Positions 29,740-40,802 are shown, numbered from the stretch's first letter. The stretch: DNA of 64,000 nucleotides from Symbiodinium sp. CCMP2592 (GCA_905221615.1 CAJNDT010000496.1:1-64000); one strand, 5' to 3'. Translations and numbers: made by a program. Notes: generated by a model not told the origin, from the sequence alone.

Positions 29740-30440
29740 TTTAGGAGGTTAGGGGTTTAGGGGCTTAGAGGTTTAGGGTTTCTTCAAGGGCTCCTTTAAA
29801 GGATCCATAGGAGTTTAGGGGGTTTAGAAGTTTAGGAGTTTAGGGGTTTAGGGATTTAGTGTTAAGTTTAGGGCTTGAGGGGTTTAGCCTTTAGGGTTGT
29901 AAGGCTGGGGTCTAGGGTTCCTTCAAAGGGATCTATAAGGGCAATAAAGGGGTTTAGAGCCTTAGGAGCTTAGGGGTTCAGGGTTTAGGGGTTTGGGGAT
30001 TTAGTGATAAGGGCTTACCTTTAGCGGCGTAGGGCTAGGGTATAGGGTTTAGGGCTTTGGGGGTTTAGGGTTTAGGGGTTTGGGGGTTTAGGGTCTATGT
30101 TTTAGCCGGATCTCCGTCTGTTTGAAGCACTTCCACTAAAGGGGCTAATGGAATCAAGGGTTTAGGGCTTAGAGTTTTGGCTCAAAGACTTCATTTACGG
30201 TTTCCTGCTGGTTTACGGGGGCTACAGGCAGTTCGGATGTTTGAGTTTTGTTGAAATGGGTTCAGTGCTTGGAGTTTGGGGCTTCAGACAGTTGATGCCC
30301 TAAACACTAAACCGCTGAGCTCCTAAACCCTAAGCCCTGAACCTCTGAACCCCTATAAACCATGAGCCCCAACCCCTAAACCCCTGAACCACTAAACCTC
30401 TGAACCCCGAAACCCTAAATCCTGAACACTAAACCCGAAT
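29740..30440. repeat. Dense telomere-like TTTAGGG/TTAGGGG region
   Basis: Plus-strand GGGGTTTAGGG-type words (29750-30110), switching to CCCTAAACC near 30290-30430. No tandem is perfect for more than a few units. An 11-nt stretch TTTTGGCTCAA at about 30175 matches part of the dinoflagellate spliced leader but is too short to call. Confidence 0.75.
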
Positions 30441-30454
30441 AGTAGTAATCTTAC

Positions 30455-30535
30455 GACAGCCAAGGGCTCCGGATACGTAGAGGGGGCTCCTCGCGTAGGG
30501 GAGCTGCCCAGAGATCGAACGAGTGAGATGTCTGG
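30455..30535 (-). CDS. Candidate small exon
   Basis: Reads FGQTSHSFDLWAAPLREEPP then LRIRSPWLS. Protein-like, isolated, edges unknown. Confidence 0.3.
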
Positions 30536-30982
30536 CCGAAGGTTTTAGGGCCACGGTTTAGGGTTTGGGGTTGTTTACCTATAGTAACCAGTGTACCTTA
30601 ACACAGGGATGCGCCCTGAACAGATGATACGCTTACATGTTTTTAAAGTACCGCGGTTACTGTTACTCTGGGTCCCTGGGTGGGGCTTGCTTGGACCCTC
30701 GAATACCTACCTTTGCCGGACTTCCTTCAGAACACGCCCGTAGAAAGGCAGGTTTTTTTGGGTCTACCCCAAGTCTCCTGGGCCCTCGTAGTAAGAACTC
30801 AAACCTTAGCCCCCAAACCGAACCCTCCCCCAGAAAGCCCATGACCCCTTTCGGGCCTTGGGGTAAGGTGCGGTTCAGGAGTTTGAGGCAGCGGTGGTGG
30901 TGCTGGTAGGTAACAGTGTCGCCGCAAGAGTGGCGGAAGGCGTCAGGTAGCTAAATGCTGTGTAGTCTAGAGTAGTAGTCCT

Positions 30983-31090
30983 ATAAGGGTCCATGTGCCC
31001 GAATAGATACTTCGACCCCAAAGCACCTGTATAGGGACAACTTACTTTAAGGCCACAGTATTTACTCTTTGGGTACATGGACCCTTAGGG
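30983..31090. repeat. Family A element, copy 3
   Basis: CTATAAGGGTCCATGTGCCC ... GGGTACATGGACCCTTAGGG with CAAAGCACC/CTTTAAGGCC interior. Confidence 0.65.
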
Positions 31091-31359
31091 TAGCTAAGTT
31101 TTGCAGCTGCTTGGCTAGTGAGTTCGTTCGTTACTTAGCTGGCAACTTCGTCAACAATATTCTTTGGCTTTGTCGCCCATCAGCAAAGGGTGGCTTTTAT
31201 GTGGCAGAATGACTGACAGATATCTGAAAACACAGCAAGTCTGAACTAAGCATGAAATGGTGACATAGATACAGATCCAGTTCATCAGGAAAGCATCATA
31301 TGTCATATATAAATATAGTAGGTCGATTGTGAATATCCCTGGCGACAACGGCACCAGGA

Positions 31360-31540
31360 ATGGGCGAAAAGCCTTTCTGTGAGATTGGTTAGGGTCTTTC
31401 CTTCAGGCCGTCTGTATCTTGTGATGGGCTTTCGGCGAATCGACTTATCGATGAGTTCGGCGCTCTAGCCGTCTATCCTGGCTCGAATCTGAAAGCGCCT
31501 CTTCACGAAGGGTCGAAGCGGAACAGGTGACAAGTCAGGA
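31360..31540 (-). pseudogene. Possible decayed exon
   Basis: One minus-strand frame is protein-like on both sides of a single stop: NPDLSPVPLRPFVKRRFQIR, stop, SAELIDKSIRRKPITRYRRP. Either two exons or a broken gene. Confidence 0.2.
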
Positions 31541-31689
31541 TTCAAAGCACAAACACACAATATTGAGTACAGTATAGTATAGTGTAGTAGTTATAGTAGA
31601 TCACATAGCATTGTAGGGTCTAGGAACCAAGAGGGTCCACATATACCACCACTATGGAAATAAGTCCCCCAAGTCCACGATTAGGATGG

Positions 31690-31865
31690 GGTTCAGAGGC
31701 CTAATTCCAATCTAATAGTGTAAAGGGAATTTCCGACAATTAGGGGTAGGGATTCGGGATACCTTATTTTGGGTCTTGGGTTCAGCATAATGAGGACCCT
31801 ACTATTTCGGGTACTATATTAGGGTCCCCTATTTTCGGAAATCCCCACAGGGACCCTGTGGGGAA
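31690..31865. repeat. Family K palindrome, copy 1, next to family E copy (about 31893-31951)
   Basis: ...TAGGGATTCGGGATACC ... GGTACTATATTAGGGTCCCC TATTTTCGGAAATCCCC. Other K copies: 42588-42700 and 61398-61500. A family E half (GATCTATATCATCAACCGT) follows. Confidence 0.5.
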
Positions 31866-31984
31866 TGAAGCCTGTTCACAACAAGGAATATACCATAATT
31901 CGCATAGTCTAAGTCATTAAGGTAATGCAGGATCTATATCATCAACCGTAGCATATCATGTTGCATCGTACGGAATGAAGCCTG

Positions 31985-32075
31985 TGCAGCTTAGCGGAAG
32001 ACCGGGAGTCGTGGCAACCTGCCTCTGCACGGAAAGGAGCCAACTCCTCTGTCGAGAAGCTGCTGTGCTTGCTTT
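31985..32075 (-). CDS. Candidate small exon
   Basis: Two frames are open (SKQAQQLLDRGVGSFPCRG and KASTAASRQRSWLLSVQRQV). GC content and position between repeats suggest an exon. Confidence 0.25.
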
Positions 32076-32879
32076 GAAACCACAAGGGCCCTACAAGGGA
32101 TCTATAGGGGTTGAGGGTTCAGGGGTTTAGGGTTTACGGGTTGTAGTTTATGGGCCCTTTAACGTATTTTTGCAGAGGTACCTCTATAGAAACCATGAAG
32201 GGAAATCAACAAGATTCCCAAACTGCCACCTAGGCTATTTCATACATGTGGGTTGCAGGTCTCCGACCTTTAAAACTTCGGGAAGGACTTCGGTTTCAAG
32301 CCTAGGATCTGGGGTTTGGGTCTGCAAAGCCTTAGTCAGAACTTTAAGGAGGTCGGCTCGCCAAGCGTTCCAGAGTTCAGTTAGGGGTTTAGTGGTGGGC
32401 TTTAGAGTGTTTAGCCCTTAGCGGTGATGGAGGAACGAGCTGAATGGAAAGCAAGCTCCACAGGAAAACCCGTAACTGTTGACCCAAAGCAACACTGCTG
32501 TAGCCCAAGGGCCCCGGAAAGCAAATGGATCCTACTCCTTCAAACCTTGTAGCTGTGAAAGCCTGAACTCAACGTACACACACATACGCACATGCAGCGA
32601 CACGATCCGGAAAGCATTGCTCACAACCCGCAGCATGATAACTTAGATTGCAGCTTGATTAAACGTGCTGATGCTGACCAATAAAGGCAATGCCTCATCG
32701 CTACCTCCGCCACAACCAACAACAAAACCGCCACTAGTTTGGGGGACAGGAAGATTGACAACATCGAATCGGGGGTTTATTGTTCCTGGCACAACTCTCA
32801 TCAGTTGAGGGTGTAGGTTCTCTTCAGGACAGCCTCCATAAGGCTTGCGCTAACTAGTCCACGTCCCCTGAAAGGTCTA

Positions 32880-32970
32880 AACAATGCCAGGTGGCAGCGC
32901 GCAGCTGCGATGCTAGCTCTGCGACCTGGCTGTCTTTATGAAGCCAGACCCAGATCGAGACTGCATATAT
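32880..32970 (-). CDS. Candidate coiled-coil exon
   Basis: Reads AVSIWVWLHKDSQVAELASQ then LRAATW, with heptad-like L/V spacing. Borders an (AT)n run at 32965-32983. Confidence 0.35.
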
Positions 32971-33334
32971 ATATATATATATACTACAATTGTGGAGTTC
33001 GGTCCCTGTATGTTGTTTTGAGACCTGATTCCATAACTAGATTTTGAAGTAGCATGGGGAAAAGAAATGCACACCGTTAGTTTGCAATGGAACCTTTAAG
33101 GAATCACAAAACCAAAGCAACAAGTGTTCAAGTATGGTACTCCAAAACCCAGATAATGGAATTGTACTTACATTCTCACGGAACTTAGTATGTAGGGTAT
33201 AATCGGGGTAATAAGTGTGCAAAGTAAGGTTATCCTAATTATACTTGGCTGACTGCTTATAGTTCACATAGGAGCCCAAAAAGAGATAGTCCTCAGAACC
33301 ATCCAGAGGAACGCCAAGTATAACCATAAGTTCC

Positions 33335-33475
33335 ATGAGCCTTCCAATAACATAATTAGAATCGGGTTTTGGGATATATTAGATTAAAACCATAATAAGG
33401 AACCCCCACAAAAAAAACAAACACAGTATAGGTAATCATATTTGGGGATTCTATTATAGTATCCTTATAGATCCC
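33335..33475. repeat. Family D palindrome, copy 3
   Basis: CATAATTAGAATCGGGTTTT ... AAGGAACCCCC ... TAGGTAATCATATTTGGGG. Intervals 32090-32880 and 32985-33330 hold no supported gene. Confidence 0.5.
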
Positions 33476-33534
33476 TTATACTAACCCGCATATACCCCTT
33501 TAAAGGAAACCTGTCAACCATGAGGAGCCTATGA

Positions 33535-33592
33535 GGCTGGGAGAGCTGCGTCCAACCCTCGTAGTAGGTGCGTTTCATCCGGTACCTTTAAC
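33535..33592 (-). CDS. Candidate small exon
   Basis: Reads YRMKRTYYEGWTQLSQ after a possible AAAG acceptor. An alternative frame is VALKVPDETHLLRGLDAALP after CAG. One of the two is probably real. Confidence 0.3.
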
Positions 33593-33915
33593 GCAACCTG
33601 TCGGTTTAGGGTTCGGGGATTAGGGTTAGGGCTTTAGGGGTTTAGGGTTTAGGGCCCTGACGGACCTGTATAGGAACCCTTGTTAAGGACTAAATTCGAT
33701 GTAGGTACTGCTAGTAGGCAACAGAACCCTTCAGAGGCAATCTACTTCAGCACATCCCCCAGGACCAGGCCAACGAAGACTAAACCCTCAGCTAGCCCCA
33801 ACCTTAAACCCAACCCTGATATGGTTTAGGGTTTGCCTAGAGTAACATAGGCACTTTAGAAAGGTAAACGTACTTTTTAGTCATACCCCCTTTGTAATGA
33901 CACAGTGGTAACTCT

Positions 33916-34025
33916 ACCCTAAGGGTCCATGTGCCCATCTAGCATATACTTTGGGCCCAATGTACCTATATAGGGAATATTTTAAGGCCAATGTATATAC
34001 TATATGAGTACATGGACCCTTGGGG
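33916..34025. repeat. Family A element, copy 4
   Basis: CCCTAAGGGTCCATGTGCCC ... GAGTACATGGACCCTTGGGG. A near relative of F with ACTTAGCAAG/CTTACTAAGT arms follows at 34105-34215. Confidence 0.65.
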
Positions 34026-34319
34026 CTACATGGGGTTTAGGTCCTCCCGCGATCCAAGGGCGCCTCTCCGCGTGTTTCTGCTAAGACCTCTGGCTGCTCG
34101 TCCTCGAACACTGCTTAGGGGCTCAAGGGACTTAGCAAGTAGGGCTATCATTTGTACTTTCTTACGTATAGCCGTATAGCCTTATACTTACTAAGTCCAA
34201 TTAGCCTTGAAGTATCGGAGTAGGAGGGCTCCGTTCCTTGCTCGTTTGCGAGGCTCTCTGCCTTTACTAGTCCGGTCTTGTCGTCATTAGAACTGCTATA
34301 AACTATTTTCGCTAAGTAA

Positions 34320-34440
34320 TAGGAGCGGAAGCAGGAGCTGAGCAGGAGCAATAGTCGGAGCGGCAGTGGCAGCGGCGGCAGCAGCAGCAGCAGCACCGCC
34401 AGCAGCAGAAGCAACAGGAGGAGGAGTAGCAGTAGTAGCG
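34320..34440. repeat. (GCA/GGA)n-rich patch
   Basis: Imperfect GCAGCAGCA, AGGAGG and GTAGTAGC units. Poly-Ala/Ser/Leu frames here are not considered genes. Confidence 0.7.
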
Positions 34441-34504
34441 ACAATGTGCAAGCTGTGAGTATGGACCCTCACACAGAACCTACAGAGTCTAGGAGGCCTC
34501 TGAG

Positions 34505-34620
34505 AAACCCACAAGAACAATTTCTTCATCCGTGCATGTAATTTCAAGTGCGACCCTCGAGACGCCTGCATCTCCAGCTCCGGCACGGACGAAAAACTCT
34601 TGTCCTGCTCGGTCTGCAGT
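34505..34620 (-). CDS. Candidate coiled-coil exon
   Basis: Reads LQTEQDKSFSSVPELEMQAS then RGSHLKLHARMKKLFLW. Charged and helical. The 3' edge is near the GCA-rich patch. Confidence 0.45.
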
Positions 34621-34744
34621 TTTCAGTCACACTTCGTATTTTTCTTTCGTATTATGCACCAGGTTGCATTGTAACTAAGTATACAGAAGTAGTCCTGATT
34701 ACCTGTGCTGCTAATGTTTCACATTCTGGTATCCCGATCCGTAC

Positions 34745-34900
34745 ATGATTTGACATACGAGCCTCTTCCAGGCGGTTGAACAAGTCGGATTGAACATTCG
34801 TAATTAGCGGCATTGCATCTCGAACCTCCGAATAAAAGGACGCAAGTGCCAATGCAAAGAACATGCCCATAACTCTTTGTGCCTGCCGCTGGGAGCTGTG
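34745..34900 (-). CDS. Candidate helical exon
   Basis: After CACAG, reads QRQAQRVMGMFFALALASFY then SEVRDAMPLITNVQSDLFNR and LEEARMSN. One hydrophobic helix followed by an amphipathic one. Among the most protein-like of the small exons. Confidence 0.5.
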
Positions 34901-35169
34901 AAGTCGGTAATATTGAAAACACCATACTCAGAATGCTACCGCCCTTAGCGCACTCGTGACATGGTGTGGGCTTAGGATTAAGGGTGCGCGGAAGCACGAA
35001 GCCATGTTTTATCGCAAGCACGGGCACTTATTTCGACACTGCCCGCCTGGCACGAAGACAACAGACCCAGAACTCATGCACAACCTACCCTAAACCCTAA
35101 ACCCTAATCCCTAACCCTAGACCCGAAACCGTAAGGGTCCATAAGTTCTGACCCTAAACCACCCCGGCC

Positions 35170-35320
35170 TTTGGGGGTGAACCCTGTGCTGGCAGCACCC
35201 GTCCTCGTCTCCCCTCGAGCTTTTGACGGAAGCCTTGTGGAAGGGATGTTGATATGGGGCCGTGAAGAAGTCAGGTTGTAAGGCAAGTAGATTCTCAAGG
35301 AAGCCCAAAAGCAGCCCGTA
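35170..35320 (-). CDS. Candidate exon
   Basis: Reads LLGFLENLLALQPDFFTAPY then QHPFHKASVKSSRGDEDG. Followed by telomere-like DNA at 35085-35130. Confidence 0.45.
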
Positions 35321-35511
35321 TAGTACCCCTATGTAACAGGAACCCGTATACTAACCCTTATGGTACCCTTCAGATCAGAGGAAACATCCTAGGTACTGTT
35401 TATGGAGGAGACTTCCCCAAATCATTATAGTCATTACAGTAGTTCCTAATATAGAAACCCTACAGTCCACTACATAGGTACTTTGGACCCCTTTGGGATT
35501 ACTCTACAGAG

Positions 35512-35622
35512 CCCCTACGGTTGATGATATAAATCCTGCATGACCCATAATAAGGAATATACCATAATTACCATATATTCCTCATTATGGGTAATGCAGG
35601 ATTTATATCATCAACCGTATGT
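35512..35622. mobile_element. Family E palindrome, near-perfect copy
   Basis: Arms of over 45 nt: TACGGTTGATGATATAAATC ... CATAATTACC ... GATTTATATCATCAACCGTA. Only a few mismatches, so probably the youngest E copy. Confidence 0.75.
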
Positions 35623-35849
35623 TACTGCGTGGTGGCGCTCCGAGGGGCCAGGAGCTCCTTCCGCAACTGCTTCTTTGCCTGCAGGGTCCAGGGTCTTGGG
35701 GTCCAGGGTTTAAGGTTCAGAGTTTGGGTTCAGGTAGGATTCATAGGGTTTAGGGTTCTGGGTTGAGGGTTTGGGGTCCAGGGTTTAGGGCTTAGGGTTT
35801 AGGCTCAGTGTTTAGGGTTTATTGCTTAGGTTTTAGGGCTTCGGATCTA

Positions 35850-35955
35850 GGGCTGACTCTGCAATGTTCAGGGCTTCTCTGAATCGTGCGAAACTGATGC
35901 GGGACTTGCATGAGGGCAGAGTTCTGCTGCAAAGAGGGTAGCAATGTGTAGAGTT
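35850..35955 (-). CDS. Candidate small exon
   Basis: Reads LYTLLPSLQQNSALMQVPHQ then FRTIQRSPEHCR. Weak, edges unknown. Confidence 0.3.
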
Positions 35956-36495
35956 CTGCAAGGGTTCCATAAGGGTGCTATGAGGGTTTTACAAGGGTTG
36001 GAAGGCATCTGCAGCGAGAAAACTTGGCTGGTCAAGCAGAAGCTTCTCTTGGTATAGAGTCATGGATGAAATAACCGAAACGTCTTACTCGCAGCCTGTG
36101 TGAATGCCGCCTTTCAGAAGCTTAGGACCCACCACAGAGCCTGAATAGTAAGATGATTACAACAGGGATCGGGAAACCAGACAAGCATAAATTCAATCAA
36201 AACCCAATTCATAAACTCGCGTCTCTTACATCACTGAAACAACCCTCTAAACCACTAACATGCCTCTAATTCAAGCTGTCAAGCCTGAGCCCTGTTCAAG
36301 TAGTCTAAACCGAAAATACTCTGCTTTCATCAGACCCTGAACCTTAAACCCTAACTTTAACCTTAAACCCTACTGGAAGGATCATGGGACTTCAACTACA
36401 GTTGTAATTACATATAACCCTAATTGAAGTATTTGCTTATGACCCTACTTGATATAGATCTTCCAAGTAAACCCTAAACCTTGAACTCTAAACCC

Positions 36496-36572
36496 TGTTT
36501 GAGCCGTGATTTCCATGCCTCCTGGAGCTCTGAGCGCAGCTCCCCGGCCAGCTCCGCGCGATGCTTTGTATC
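36496..36572 (-). CDS. Coiled-coil exon
   Basis: After TATCAG, reads EDTKHRAELAGELRSELQEA then WKSRL, a strict heptad pattern, in a 77-nt GC-rich island. Confidence 0.55.
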
Positions 36573-37398
36573 CTCCTGATAATGGGGTCTCAAGTTATAG
36601 GAGTTCATAAAGGATTCGATAAGTGCTGTATCATCACTGCTTAAAGGCTTCAGGGTTTAGGGCCGTAGGGCTTAGGGTTTAGGGCAGATTTTGTTGTTAT
36701 CAGGTGTTGGCCTTTCACTTGTAGATCTTCACGCCTTTGGGTTCAGGATTGCATCCTGCTGACTAATTACACGGTGATGGAGGGTTTCGTAAGGGCTGGC
36801 TCTAACCCGATACCCGTAGGCCTCATACCGCATTCGTCTGTGAATTCATCCCATCATGTCACAATGTCTGACCGAACACGGAATTTGCCTAAGCATGTAG
36901 CAACGAGGAGAATCGTCCATCCAGCGAGAGAGCTATCTTTAAAGGATCTCAGATTGGCCGCCCCTATGATTATACTAAGGAACTCAGGATTATAAACTTG
37001 GTCTCTGCAAAAATTAAGAACATCCTACACACCACAAGCAAAACATGATCCCCGCAAGAGGAGCATGCACAGGAACCACAGAAGACTTGTCGATCTAAGT
37101 GCATTCATTGAAAGGATTTGAAGCTTATGGTATTTGTAACTGTTGGCAACTGCTTACACAGCAAGTTCGAAGCCCCAGTACCTGCCAAAACAAGGCACGT
37201 GGAACCATGCCAAACACACAATGCAATGTCAAGTGGAACAATCGGCATCACAGACAAGGAGACAACATGGGACCGGGCATGATGATGGTGATGATGATTA
37301 CAGTGCGAAGAAACCGGCTCTGAAACGAATACCAACGTGACAACCCTAAAGAAAGCTGTACACAGCACTAGCCTGAACACATCCAACATTTCTGACAC
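36573..37398. other. No supported gene
   Basis: Scattered telomere-like words only. Open frames at 36774 and 37099-37398 lack partners and conserved-looking sequence. Confidence 0.35.
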
Positions 37399-37473
37399 TC
37401 AGAGGGCCTCGGCGGCGGCTACCAGCTCCTGATTCTGTGAACCAGGCTTGCAAGCAGCATTGAGCTTCATGAA
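37399..37473 (-). CDS. Terminal exon of a coiled-coil protein gene
   Basis: 25 codons including TGA, after GATTTCTAG: FMKLNAACKPGSQNQELVAA-AEAL. It joins the exon at 37597-37641 in phase 0 across the family A intron. Confidence 0.6.
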   Translation of the reverse strand, partial: FMKLNAACKPGSQNQELVAAAEAL

Positions 37474-37596
37474 CTAGAAATCCCTAAGGGTCCATGTACC
37501 CAAATAGTATATACTTTGGCCTTAAAGTGCTCCCTATATAGTTACATTGGGCCTAAAGTATATACTATCTGGGTACATGGACCCTTAGGAAATGTC
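37474..37596 (-). mobile_element. Family A element (copy 5) as a GA-AG intron
   Basis: 123 nt, CCT|GACATTTCC to ATTTCTAG|TTC on the minus strand, phase 0 join. The palindrome is 37482-37589 (CCCTAAGGGTCC ... GGACCCTTAGG), and GAAAT flanks it on both sides (37477-37481 and 37589-37593), a likely target duplication. Confidence 0.65.
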
Positions 37597-37641
37597 AGGC
37601 AGGTCAACCCGTTCACAGCGTTCGACAAATGAACGGTGCTT
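37597..37641 (-). CDS. Penultimate exon, 45 nt
   Basis: Exactly 15 codons (KHRSFVERCERVDLP) between CATCACAG and CCT|GACATT, phase 0 both sides. Upstream hydrophobic reading (GGLTIVLLITE) is probably intron. Confidence 0.5.
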
Positions 37642-37811
37642 CTGTGATGAGGAGAACGATGGTAAGGCCACCAAGCTTGATCAAACTGATGCCTTGAAGC
37701 TGCGAAACACTGCAGTAGCCCATCCCAGACCCCCACAGAAGCCCTACAGCTCCCAAAGCCCGCAACTCCAGACCACCAAAGCGCGGCCGCCTTTCAATGC
37801 CCTTCAACGTT

Positions 37812-37938
37812 TCAAGGGTTATTGGAGGTTCAGGGGTAGTTGTAAGTGGATTTATAAGTAGGGTAACTATACTTGTAACCCATATTAGGGGGCTTATAAC
37901 CCCACTTATAACTATCCCCTGAACCTCCAAGTACAGGG
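37812..37938. repeat. Family F palindrome, copy 1
   Basis: TATTGGAGGTTCAGGGGTAG ... CTATCCCCTGAACCTCCAAG, with AGGGT on both flanks. Interior GTTATAAG/CTTATAAC. Confidence 0.65.
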
Positions 37939-37944
37939 TTTAGG

Positions 37945-38045
37945 GATTCAAGCCTGCAGTCCGAAATCGCTAGGTTAACGCCTGCAGCCGCAAGGACACC
38001 CAACAAATCCGACAGCACAAACCCTGAAGCCCGCAATCCTCAACC
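37945..38045 (-). CDS. Candidate exon
   Basis: Reads SGFVLSDLLGVLAAAGVNLA then ISDCRLESLN. Hydrophobic helix. Next to family F copy 1. Confidence 0.4.
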
Positions 38046-38059
38046 CCGAAGTATGGAGG

Positions 38060-38240
38060 AACTTGGTGCCCCTTTTTGGCTTAAAGGGGGTTATAAGGAA
38101 CCTAAACCTTAAAAAAAAAGGAATTGGTGCCTACCCAGACCTTCCAAAATCCCTTAATTAAGGAATATACCTTAAATCATATTAGGGATCCTACCATAAC
38201 TTATTGTATATCCCTTAATTAAGGGGTTTTGGAAGGTCTG
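38060..38240. repeat. Families J (part) and G, adjacent copies
   Basis: 38068-38135 has GGTGCCCCTTTTTGGCTTAA ... AAAAGGAATTGGTGCC. 38136-38240 is a palindrome CCCAGACCTTCCAAAATCCC ... GGGTTTTGGAAGGTCTGGG with TTAATTAAGG arms (family G). Confidence 0.65.
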
Positions 38241-38249
38241 GGTACTCTG

Positions 38250-38350
38250 GGTCCTAGCCCTCGGAGCCCCAGCGTGAGGCCCTGGCGCTTTTCAGCTGAA
38301 GTAGCTGCTGTGCAAAGGCGCCGGATGGGTCTGCGCTGGTCCTCTATCTT
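38250..38350 (-). CDS. Candidate exon
   Basis: Two frames open: KIEDQRRPIRRLCTAATSAE and DPSGAFAQQLLQLKSARASR. GC-rich, between family G and family B copies. Confidence 0.35.
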
Positions 38351-38366
38351 GTGCCCTAAACCCTGG

Positions 38367-38464
38367 GGTTGTCAAAATTATGGTCCCTTTTTTGGGTCCT
38401 CTAAATATTAGGTGCCGTACTATATGAAGGACTCAAAACGGGGCCATAATCTTAATAACCACCC
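38367..38464. repeat. Family B element, copy 4
   Basis: GGGGTTGTCAAAATTATGGT ... GGCCATAATCTTAATAACCA CCC. Interior TAGGTGCCGTACTA. Confidence 0.65.
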
Positions 38465-38874
38465 ATGCGGCTTTAAGGTTTGAGGGTTCAGATTTGGATG
38501 GTATACCAAAAAACAGGAAAAAACTTCTGGGAAGAGGTGCAGGGCTTCTGGGGAACACCATGACTTTTCGGCTTAAGGCTTAAGGCTGCAAGGATGTGGC
38601 TTATCGGTCAAGTCACTGTTCCGATGTGAAGCAATTAAACCCTAAACTTGCCTAGTTACAAAGAGCGATTCGTTCTTAAGGCGCGAAACCCAAAATTCGT
38701 CAAGAAAGCCAACCCCCAACTTGAGTTCTTGAGGTTTAGGGCAGTATAGGGTTAGGGTTTATAGAGTTTATAGGCATGATCCCCGAAGCGTTGGACAAGC
38801 TCCGAGCCCAAGACGTAATTTGTGCACCCTATGTCAGGGAAAAACTCGTCCAATCAGCAATGCTCGGTAGGTAA

Positions 38875-38990
38875 GGCTGCGTTGCCTCAAGACTTTCACC
38901 GCGTTCTCCAGCTCGGAAACTTTGCTGTCCATCGCGCTCTGCCTCAGACGACTCGCTTTATGCGGACTGTCATAAGAAACACCTCTCTGT
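38875..38990 (-). CDS. Coiled-coil exon
   Basis: Reads SRLRQSAMDSKVSELENAVK then VLRQRS, strict heptads. It is the exon after the (CT)n-bearing intron, whose other side is the exon at 39225-39272. Confidence 0.55.
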
Positions 38991-39007
38991 ATCCCTCTCT
39001 AGCCTTG

Positions 39008-39215
<208 letters not shown>

Positions 39216-39224
39216 TCTCTTGCA

Positions 39225-39272
39225 GCCTTCGTGCTTTCCAAGTCCTCCTCTTCTTGAAATTTATCACCTACA
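39225..39272 (-). CDS. Coiled-coil micro-exon
   Basis: After TTGTAG, reads GDKFQEEEDLESTKAA, then the (GA)n intron. Same style as the next exon downstream. Confidence 0.5.
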
Positions 39273-39599
39273 AGCAAAAAAACTACACGCATGTCTGCAG
39301 AAGTGTCAGCAGATCACGAATGAATAGTAGCACAAGCTCACACACACACACATTTGTTGGATGTACGTACATGTAGAGGGACATCAGTAATACTGATAAG
39401 AGTTTGAATCCTGAGCGCAACTGTTAATGAACATGCTGGAATACAGACCAACCAATCAGAAAGTCACACTGACGATAGTCATGCCAGGGTGACCTGCCTA
39501 AAACCTAATCCTTTGACCATAACACCTATATAGACGCTAGTCTACCCCCTATAAACTCTAAAACCCCAAACCCCTGCACCCGAAAAGAGAAGGCCAAGA

Positions 39600-39655
39600 G
39601 GCTGATGCTCCAAGACTGCCAACTTCATCTGCACCGAATGCACCTCGCCGTGGCT
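39600..39655 (-). CDS. Candidate micro-exon
   Basis: HGEVHSVQMKLAVLEHQPLG on the minus strand. The plus strand is also open (EKAKRLMLQDCQLHLHRMHL). Adjoins family D copy 4 at 39657-39771. Confidence 0.3.
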
Positions 39656-39656
39656 A

Positions 39657-39771
39657 AAATATAGGGGCCTTCATAGTTAGAATAGATCTTGTGGGGTATA
39701 TTATAGAATATTTTATATAGTCATATTAAGAAACCACCACAATAAGATGGGTAAGTATTTAGGCCCCTATC
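39657..39771. repeat. Family D palindrome, copy 4
   Basis: ATATAGGGGCCTTCATAGTT AGAATAG ... AAGAAACCACC ... GGGTAAGTATTTAGGCCCCTA. 39780-40080 then holds only telomere-like and GGGCTT words. Confidence 0.6.
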
Positions 39772-40189
39772 TTCAGGGCTTGACGGAAAAGGCTTCAGGG
39801 CTTTCATAGGTGTTTGGGGGTTTTAAATTCCGGTTGAGGGCTTGGGGCGTATAGGATTTAGGGCTCCAGGTTGAGGGTCTAGGCTTATAGGGTTGAGGGA
39901 GTAAGGTTGAGGCTTTGCAGATTATAGGGTTCAGAGAGGGTGGGGTTTAAAGTTGCGGGTTTATGCGGTTTGGGGTGTGGGCTTTGAGGTAGAGGGTAGC
40001 GCTTATAGGGCTTAGGAGTTGAAAGCTTAAGCGATCAGTGTTCAGAGCTTCAAATCTTCAGGGTAAACTGAAAGCATCAGGGAGAACATCGCAAGCAGGG
40101 TATACTATGCTATGTACTTACTACACATAAGTCTACCTCAGGCAGACTTCTAACCCTGCTTCAAACGACCTATGAAGGAGTTAGGCCTC

Positions 40190-40272
40190 CCAGAGAACCC
40201 AATACTCCTCAATCAAGGAATGTGGCTCATGATTTAAGGTATGTATTCCTTCATTAAGGAGTATTGGGCTTT
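40190..40272. repeat. Family G palindrome, copy 2
   Basis: CCCAATACTCCTCAATCAAGG ... CCTTCATTAAGGAGTATTGGG around ATTTAAGGTATG; 83 nt, nearly perfect arms. Confidence 0.7.
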
Positions 40273-40311
40273 CCAGGTCGGGGGTGGAGGCTTTAAGGCG
40301 CAGAGGAAACC

Positions 40312-40351
40312 AACAGAGACCATGTTTTTGCGAGCTTGCCGGGCTCGCACC
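40312..40351 (-). CDS. Candidate micro-exon
   Basis: After TTTCAG, reads VRARQARKNMVS. Basic helix, 40 nt. Confidence 0.3.
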
Positions 40352-40454
40352 TGAAACCGAAAGCCCAGACAACAATCCCTACATACGGTAGATGAACAAA
40401 CCACTTAAATCCTGAAGTGCCGTAAAATCGTAAACCTGAGCAGAATACAGCCAA

Positions 40455-40530
40455 GATGCGTCCGCCTCATCGTCACCATCGGCGCGGTAGGTTGCGAATG
40501 GATTGTTTCCTTGTGGCTTCAGCGGCCCAG
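40455..40530 (-). CDS. Candidate micro-exon
   Basis: Reads GNNPFATYRADGDDEADASW on the minus strand. Partner exons unknown. Confidence 0.3.
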
Positions 40531-40802
40531 CGCTGTTTACAGATCCGCACCCTAATGGTCCAAAGTACCTTTAGGAGAGTATCGGTTGTGTCTGAAATGA
40601 CATGTTGCAGAACATGCCGTTATCGGGCACTGGTTCCCGTGTTAAGTGTATGGGCGACAAACAAACCAAACCACAAACCTTACACCCTAAACCCTAAGCC
40701 CTAAACCCTAAACCAACCCACAAACCTTACAGAGCATGGCAGTCATGACCGAAAGCCTACAGCCGTCATATGTGATATGTGGACCCGAAGAGCCTGGCAA
40801 CT

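Noticed and set aside
30170-30190. Match to part of the dinoflagellate spliced leader (TTTTGGCTCAA)
   Set aside because: Only 11 nt and followed by A rather than G; a similar 10-nt match near 23955, upstream of the signal-peptide exon, is no better. Both are compatible with chance.
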